A stretch of 64,000 bases of DNA, taken from contig DAITDU010000003.1 of the NCBI GenBank assembly GCA_036839715.1, forward strand, positions 1-64,000, in the 5' to 3' direction. Position numbers and translations under genes: made by a program. Source of the DNA: Thermocaproicibacter sp002410755. GTDB taxonomy: Bacteria > Bacillota > Clostridia > Oscillospirales > Acutalibacteraceae. Within the stretch, counting starts at the first letter, position 1. Each line of letters opens with the position of its first letter. This document shows positions 59,803-64,000 of this stretch, in pieces. A model generated the notes under the pieces. It did not search any database. It was not told where the DNA came from and saw only the letters and a list, made by a program, of their open reading frames with translations.

Positions 59803-59821
59803 CTGGTATCTGCTTTTCCCC
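59776..59821 (-). terminator. Minus-strand terminator for the 48-residue gene
   Basis: On the minus strand GGGAAAAGCAGATACC pairs with GGTACTCTGCTTTCCC (a near-perfect stem with offsets), followed by eight T residues at 59783-59776. It overlaps the last codons of the YitT-family gene. Confidence 0.65.
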
Positions 59822-59867
59822 TTGCTCTGTGTAAAAGCACAGAATTGCTTGCTGGGAAATGAAATAA

Positions 59868-60014
59868 TCAGTCTTTACAGTCTTTGCAGTCACTTTCCTC
59901 AGTGGAATCCTTGCATTCTGTTGCGGAGGAATGGCAGGAATCGGTGTATTTTTTCGACTGGTTTCCCTGCTTAGAGGAATCGCCTTTCTTATTCTTTTGA
60001 TACTGTCTGTCCAA
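59868..60014 (-). CDS. Small cysteine-containing protein, 48 residues
   Basis: A TTG-started frame at 60014, six nt after AAAGGGGGTG, encodes a strongly hydrophilic 48-residue protein. The first 24 residues are rich in Lys, Gln, Asn and Ser (MDRQYQKNKKGDSSKQGNQ), and the second half has four cysteines (residues 27, 34, 43, 46) ending ESDCKDCKD. No family recognised; it may be a small spore or metal-binding protein, but that is a guess. A strong terminator follows on the same strand, which supports it. Confidence 0.6.
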   Translation of the reverse strand: MDRQYQKNKKGDSSKQGNQSKKYTDSCHSSATECKDSTEESDCKDCKD

Positions 60015-60103
60015 GGTGTTCACCCCCTTTGACCATTAGTGTTTTCCGGAAAAAGGAAAAATATGCAGTCGTTTTGCTGTTTCTAAGTAAGGAGCCGATT
60101 GTT

Positions 60104-61435
60104 TTGATCAGTTTGCCCCAGCAATATCTTCAGAGAATGGAGCAGATGCTCGGCAATGAGTATGCCGAATTGGAGGAAGAATATTCAAGGCCGGCAATTC
60201 GTGGCATACGCCTGAATCCGTTAAAATGCGATGAAAAAGCATTGAAAGCAGCTTTTCCATATTCCCTAAAGCCTTCGCCTTTTTCACCGCTGGGATATTA
60301 TCTCCCTCCAACAGCAGAAAAGATCGGAAGACTGCCAATGTATCATGCTGGGGCTTTCTATGTCCAGGAGCCATCTGCCTCGGCTGCTGTAACGATTCTA
60401 AATCCTCAGCCGGGAGAAAAGATACTGGATCTCTGTGCGGCTCCAGGCGGAAAATCAGCGCAGATTGCCTCCCTGCTTCAAGGGCAGGGAATCCTCTGGT
60501 CCAATGAATATATCCGCAGCAGAACTGGTGCACTTCTTTCAAATCTTGAAAGAATGGGCGTCAGAAATGCGATTGTGTCCTGCTGCCATCCGGAAAAATT
60601 ATGCCGCGCCTTGGGTGGCTATTTTGACCGTGTGCTGGTTGATGCACCATGTTCCGGCGAAGGAATGTTCCGTAAAAGCACTGAAGCCGTCCGCGATTGG
60701 AGTCCAGCACATGTTTCCGCATGTTCTACGCGTCAGCTTGCAATTTTGGGGAGTGCATCCCAAGCACTAAAACAAGATGGAATCCTGGTCTATTCTACTT
60801 GTACCTTTTCACAGGAGGAAGATGAAAAAGTAGTTTCCAATTTTTTGGAACGAAATCGTGGCTTTGAGCTTCTGGATTGCGGCGTCCATTTTGGCCGCCC
60901 AGCTCTTTTACCTCAGACACGTAAAATCTTTCCTATGGATGGCGGTGAGGGACACTTTATAGCTAAAATGCGCAGAATTTCCCCAAATCCATGCAGAGTA
61001 CAGAAATGGATGCCACAAGCAATCGCCAGTAAAAAGCTCCTGTCATCTTTTTGGAAGGAAAACTTTCGGTCTATGCTTCCCGACTACCCGGAAGAGAGGC
61101 AAGATAGAATTTTTTTGATTCCTCGCGATTTTCCGGAGGCTGGAAGGCTCGGTATCCTTCGTGCTGGTTTGATGGTTGGTACAGTGCGCGGTGACCGTAT
61201 TGAACCAGCCCATTCTTTGTTTACAGCTTCAAAGTGGGCGGAACTAAGACGTGTTATTTCTTTTCCCCATAATTCTAAAGAAATTGCTGCATTTTTGCAT
61301 GGTGAGGAAATTAACATATCGGAAAATCTGCATGGATACTGTGGCGTTGCCGTTGATGGTATCATAACTGGATTTGGAAAATGCTCCAGCGGGCGCATGA
61401 AAAATCATTATCCCAAAGGCCTGCGTAATCTTTAG
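60104..61435 (+). CDS. RsmF-type rRNA (cytosine-5) methyltransferase
   Basis: 443 residues of the NOL1/NOP2/Sun family. N-terminal RNA-binding region (RPAIRGIRLNPLKC), SAM motif ILDLCAAPGGKS (about residue 107-118), motif IV APCSGEGMFR and motif VI YSTCTFSQEEDE with the catalytic cysteines, and a C-terminal PUA-like part. It methylates 16S rRNA cytosines. TTG 60104 is nine nt after AAGGAG, preferred over the longer frame from 60029. Confidence 0.92.
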   Translation: MISLPQQYLQRMEQMLGNEYAELEEEYSRPAIRGIRLNPLKCDEKALKAAFPYSLKPSPFSPLGYYLPPTAEKIGRLPMYHAGAFYVQEPSASAAVTILNPQPGEKILDLCAAPGGKSAQIASLLQGQGILWSNEYIRSRTGALLSNLERMGVRNAIVSCCHPEKLCRALGGYFDRVLVDAPCSGEGMFRKSTEAVRDWSPAHVSACSTRQLAILGSASQALKQDGILVYSTCTFSQEEDEKVVSNFLERNRGFELLDCGVHFGRPALLPQTRKIFPMDGGEGHFIAKMRRISPNPCRVQKWMPQAIASKKLLSSFWKENFRSMLPDYPEERQDRIFLIPRDFPEAGRLGILRAGLMVGTVRGDRIEPAHSLFTASKWAELRRVISFPHNSKEIAAFLHGEEINISENLHGYCGVAVDGIITGFGKCSSGRMKNHYPKGLRNL

Positions 61436-61533
61436 CCTAAAGCCATAAAATATTTTCTCGGAACTAAGGAGAAAAGCGCATGTATGCATGGTGGCATATG
61501 TTGGAAAAAATGTGTCGGATAAAAATTTAATTC

Positions 61534-61566
61534 TGTGCACTCTTCTTTTTTGCAGAGTGAATTTTT
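61534..61566 (+). terminator. Weak terminator-like hairpin before the RluA gene
   Basis: CACTCT and AGAGTG form a six-bp stem followed by AATTTTT. It lies 13 nt upstream of the pseudouridine synthase start and might be its leader hairpin instead. Confidence 0.4.
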
Positions 61567-61578
61567 GGTGAGGGACAA

Positions 61579-62496
61579 ATGCGCAATATTTGCTTTTCGG
61601 TTCCGGATTCTTACGACGGGGTTACTCTCCGGGGATTCCTGCGGAGCTATGCCGGACTTTCATCCCGATTAAATGCAAAGCTGAAACGGCTGCAGAATGG
61701 CATTACCCGAAATAAATTGCCTGTAAAAGCCCCAGACATTCTGCATTCAGGAGATAAGGTCTGCCTTCATTTTCCGGAAGACGAAGAAACTGTCATCCCT
61801 ATGCCGTTGCCTGTTGGCATCATATGGGAAGATAATAATATTGTAATATGCGAAAAACCGTCCGGGATGCCAATGTATCCATGTCCAGGCCATAGCTGTG
61901 ACAGCCTTGAGAATGCAATTGCATACATCCAGTCAAAAACAGGAGATACGTTTGCATTCCGGCCTGTTTACCGGCTGGATAAGGATACGACCGGTCTTGT
62001 TATGTTGGCAAAAAACGCGTATGCAGCGTCATGTTTATCAGGGAAAGTTAAAAAAACTTATCTTGCAATCTGTGAGGGGAAACTGTCAGGCAGTGGCATC
62101 ATTGACAAACCGATTGGGCTGAAACCAGGTTGCACGATTCAGCGATCTGTTATTCCTGATGGTGACCGTGCCATTACAAGATGGCGTGTTTTGTGTGCCA
62201 GCGAGCATTGCAGCCTTGTTGCGGTCCACCTCCAGACAGGAAGGACTCATCAAATCCGAGTACATTTTTCCGATTTTGGCCACCCTCTTGCGGGGGACGA
62301 TATGTATGGGGGAAGCTGCAGAGAAATATCCAGGCAGGCACTTCACTGTACCGAGATTCGTTTTCGCCATCCGGTTACGAAGAAAATGATACGTATCTGT
62401 TCCAAATTGCCGGAAGATATGTTTGTTTTGTTAAAAAGTAACAGAATGATAAAAAAACAGTATCTTATAATATTTCATAAATTCTGTGATAATTAA
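61579..62496 (+). CDS. RluA family pseudouridine synthase
   Basis: 305 residues: an N-terminal RNA-binding region (GVTLRGFLRSYAGLSSRLNAK), the catalytic motif PVYRLDKDTTGLVML with Asp of RLD, and YLAICEG, TGRTHQIRVHF later. It isomerises uridines in rRNA or tRNA; the exact target cannot be assigned. The ATG 61579 follows GGTGAGGG. The C-terminus is slightly longer and more basic than typical. Confidence 0.93.
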   Translation: MRNICFSVPDSYDGVTLRGFLRSYAGLSSRLNAKLKRLQNGITRNKLPVKAPDILHSGDKVCLHFPEDEETVIPMPLPVGIIWEDNNIVICEKPSGMPMYPCPGHSCDSLENAIAYIQSKTGDTFAFRPVYRLDKDTTGLVMLAKNAYAASCLSGKVKKTYLAICEGKLSGSGIIDKPIGLKPGCTIQRSVIPDGDRAITRWRVLCASEHCSLVAVHLQTGRTHQIRVHFSDFGHPLAGDDMYGGSCREISRQALHCTEIRFRHPVTKKMIRICSKLPEDMFVLLKSNRMIKKQYLIIFHKFCDN

Positions 62497-62577
62497 AAGC
62501 AGGGTGTGGCTGTGAGCTGCAACCTCTTTTGTTGTAAACTATTGGAAGCCGAAAGAATAGTTTTTAAGAAGATATAC

Positions 62578-62606
62578 TTGACACGTACACCTTTTCTAAT
62601 TACGAT
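62578..62606 (+). promoter_or_regulatory. Promoter of the membrane methyltransferase gene
   Basis: TTGACA (62578-62583), 17-nt spacer, TACGAT (62601-62606). Confidence 0.6.
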
Positions 62607-62649
62607 AGAAAGAGGGAAAATTATTGACAGTATAGGAAGGTAGGTCTCT

Positions 62650-63453
62650 TTGAGCAATTTAGAAAGAAATGGTATAAGGCCACCTGCATTTGAAAACTGG
62701 GTACCGGAGAACCTGATGTTTGTCCTTTATGGATGCTCTGCTCTGCTGATTGCCGCAGACTGTGCCGTAATCAGTCTGCATATTGTCTGGTTAGCAGGGT
62801 TGCTTTCTATTTTATGTGCCGTTACTGTTATATTTGCCGTTTATATGCAAGCCTGTCGGAGTACTCTTTCTTTCAGCGGCGGTAAACTAATGGAAATGAT
62901 TCATGAATTCGTTTTGGATCACCTTAACTGGGACGGACATGGTACAGTGCTTGAGATTGGCTGCGGTACAGCAGCTCTTGGTATCCAGTGTGCTCAAAAA
63001 TACCCAAAGGCATCGGTTGTAGGAATTGACTATTGGGGAAAGGCATGCAACTATGCAGAAGAACGGTGCGAACATAATGCACTTGCAGAAGGCGTTTCTG
63101 GCAGAATGCGTTTTATGAAGGGAGACATTGCACATCTTCCGTTTGCCGACAGTACGTTTGATGCGGCAATCAGTAATTTTGCTTCTCGTAAAGTGAAGTT
63201 GCAGCCTGATAAAAGGCTAGTAGTGAAAGAGGCATTGCGCGTCATAAAAAAGGGAAGTCCTTTCGTCTTTCATGATATGTTTGAGAAAAAAGAGCTTTAT
63301 GGTGACATTCAGGCGTTTGTTCGGGAACTCCGTCAGGAAGGAGTTACAGAACTACACTATATCTCTCATACGGAATCATTGAATTTTATTCCAAATTATA
63401 TCAAAGTTCCGTGGATACTAAAAAACATGGGCCTTTTATATGGCAGAAGATAA
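62650..63453 (+). CDS. Membrane-anchored class I methyltransferase
   Basis: 267 residues starting at TTG 62650. Two hydrophobic segments (FVLYGCSALLIAADCAVISL, IVWLAGLLSILCAVTVIFA, about 25-72) precede a SAM-binding domain with VLEIGCGTAALGIQ (motif I), VVGIDYWG and GDIAHLPFADSTFDAAIS. The substrate is unknown. The membrane anchoring suggests a lipid or membrane-linked acceptor, which is inference. No operon partners. Confidence 0.85.
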   Translation: MSNLERNGIRPPAFENWVPENLMFVLYGCSALLIAADCAVISLHIVWLAGLLSILCAVTVIFAVYMQACRSTLSFSGGKLMEMIHEFVLDHLNWDGHGTVLEIGCGTAALGIQCAQKYPKASVVGIDYWGKACNYAEERCEHNALAEGVSGRMRFMKGDIAHLPFADSTFDAAISNFASRKVKLQPDKRLVVKEALRVIKKGSPFVFHDMFEKKELYGDIQAFVRELRQEGVTELHYISHTESLNFIPNYIKVPWILKNMGLLYGRR

Positions 63454-63489
63454 TTGATTTGAATGCAATAGAAACTCTGATTTCAGCAT

Positions 63490-63524
63490 AAAAAATGGTC
63501 TTGGTTTAACCAAGGCCATTTTTG
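63490..63524. terminator. Bidirectional terminator
   Basis: AAAAATGGTCTTGG and CCAAGGCCATTTTT form a stem with A and T tracts on both sides, between the methyltransferase gene and the convergent aspartate kinase gene. Confidence 0.85.
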
Positions 63525-63555
63525 CTGCAAATAAAATATGAAACCAGTCTCATCC

Positions 63556-64000
63556 TTATTTATTTGGAAATGCAGCTTGAATTAATTTTAGCGTTTCTGC
63601 AAAATCAGCTGATGTTACCAGCATTGAAACATCGACCTCAGAAGTCGTTATCATGCGGATATCTGCATGTGCATCTGCTGTTGCGGCGAATACTTGAGCA
63701 GCAACGCCAGGTGTATTTTTCATATTCCTGTCTGAAACGGAAATTTTGCAGTTTCCACTACTTACAATTGCTTTTACGTCCCCCGAGCTATGAAGCTTTG
63801 ATGTAAAGCTAAGTACTTTGTCAATATCACAATCACGGACGGTAAAAGAAATAGAGGTAGAAGAGCCTTGGGAAGGCACTAGGGAAATCATATCAACATC
63901 AACACCAAGCTTGCCAATTTCCTGAAAAACTTTTGCTGTAAAGTCCAGGTCTGTCGGACAATTTTGAAGAGTAACCAGCGTAATTTCATCTTTAGCAGTG
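63556..64000 (-). CDS. Aspartate kinase C-terminal region (partial)
   Basis: The minus-strand frame runs from the window edge to a stop at 63556. The visible 147 or so residues are two ACT domains of aspartokinase: DEITLVTLQNCPTDLDFTA, IGKLGVDVDMISLVPS, and GVAAQVFAATADAHADIRMITTSEVDVS. The catalytic part lies outside. It phosphorylates aspartate at the head of lysine, threonine and methionine synthesis, with feedback through ACT domains. No internal ATG is a true start. Confidence 0.88.
   Translation of the reverse strand, partial: TAKDEITLVTLQNCPTDLDFTAKVFQEIGKLGVDVDMISLVPSQGSSTSISFTVRDCDIDKVLSFTSKLHSSGDVKAIVSSGNCKISVSDRNMKNTPGVAAQVFAATADAHADIRMITTSEVDVSMLVTSADFAETLKLIQAAFPNK

Noticed and set aside
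62470..62530. Hairpin-like sequence after the RluA-type gene
   Set aside because: The arms pair poorly and the T-run is interrupted, so a terminator cannot be claimed.
1..64000. CRISPR arrays, insertion sequences, phage or integrase genes
   Set aside because: No regularly spaced repeats, transposase or integrase motifs were seen on either strand.

Overview
The window looks like a chromosomal segment of an anaerobic, endospore-forming, butyrate-producing Firmicute, probably Oscillospiraceae/Ruminococcaceae-type Clostridia. The evidence is a complete spoIIIAA-AH operon, a yunB gene, a thl-crt-hbd-bcd-etfB-etfA butyryl-CoA operon, an IspH-ribosomal protein S1 fusion, Mini-ribonuclease III, a Prp protease with L27 carrying a cleavable N-terminal extension, and moderate GC with strong GGAGG-type ribosome binding sites. 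The family placement is an inference from gene content. I saw no phage genes, insertion sequences or CRISPR arrays. There is one run of Ns (40950-41005), inside a tRNA-Ser pair.

Layout, left to right. 1-2.6 kb: a MarR regulator with its own operator and promoter, a CBS-domain protein and an AlaX-type alanyl-tRNA editing protein. 2.6-8.7 kb: the butyryl-CoA operon behind a promoter with a Rex-like dyad. 8.7-11.6 kb: a tiny membrane protein, an FMN riboswitch with riboflavin transporter ribU, and a SAM-I riboswitch with metK. 11.6-18 kb: recD2, comF, an MreB-family gene, a DUF5685-type gene, a J-domain gene and a membrane protein. 18-27 kb: an RpiR regulator, an HI0933-type flavoprotein, cmk, two plsC-like genes (the first frameshifted), ispH-rpsA, yunB and ligA. 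27-32 kb (minus strand): a DUF3021/LytTR pair and a MarR-controlled heterodimeric ABC exporter.

32-41 kb: an L,D-transpeptidase, an MFS/TetR pair, a divergent metal (zinc/manganese-type) ABC transporter around a Fur-family-like dyad, then a minus-strand group with a NIF3/PII-like protein, a DUF2156 protein and a TtcA-like tRNA thiolase. Two tRNA-Ser genes follow. 41-47 kb: a C39-like peptidase, a diguanylate cyclase, a TetR regulator, a phospholipase D family protein and an iron-type alcohol dehydrogenase with a structured-looking 5' leader. 47-52 kb: the spoIIIA operon. 52-56 kb: nusB, a TsaD-like paralogue, xseA, xseB and a prenyl synthase. 56-59 kb: rplU, prp, rpmA, obg, mrnC and a YitT-family protein. 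59-64 kb: a 48-residue minus-strand gene, an RsmF-type rRNA methyltransferase, an RluA-type pseudouridine synthase, a membrane-anchored methyltransferase and the 3' end of an aspartate kinase gene.

Most of the window is core genome. The unusual signals are regulatory and small-scale: paired MarR operators with a probably leaderless mRNA, a terminator whose 3' arm supplies the next gene's ribosome binding site, an internal start that could release free S1 from the IspH-S1 gene, a terminator inside the nusB leader, an unassigned structured leader before the alcohol dehydrogenase, a frameshifted plsC, and a short gene whose terminator lies inside the 3' end of the opposing gene. I did not find a convincing new multi-gene defence, secretion or biosynthetic system.
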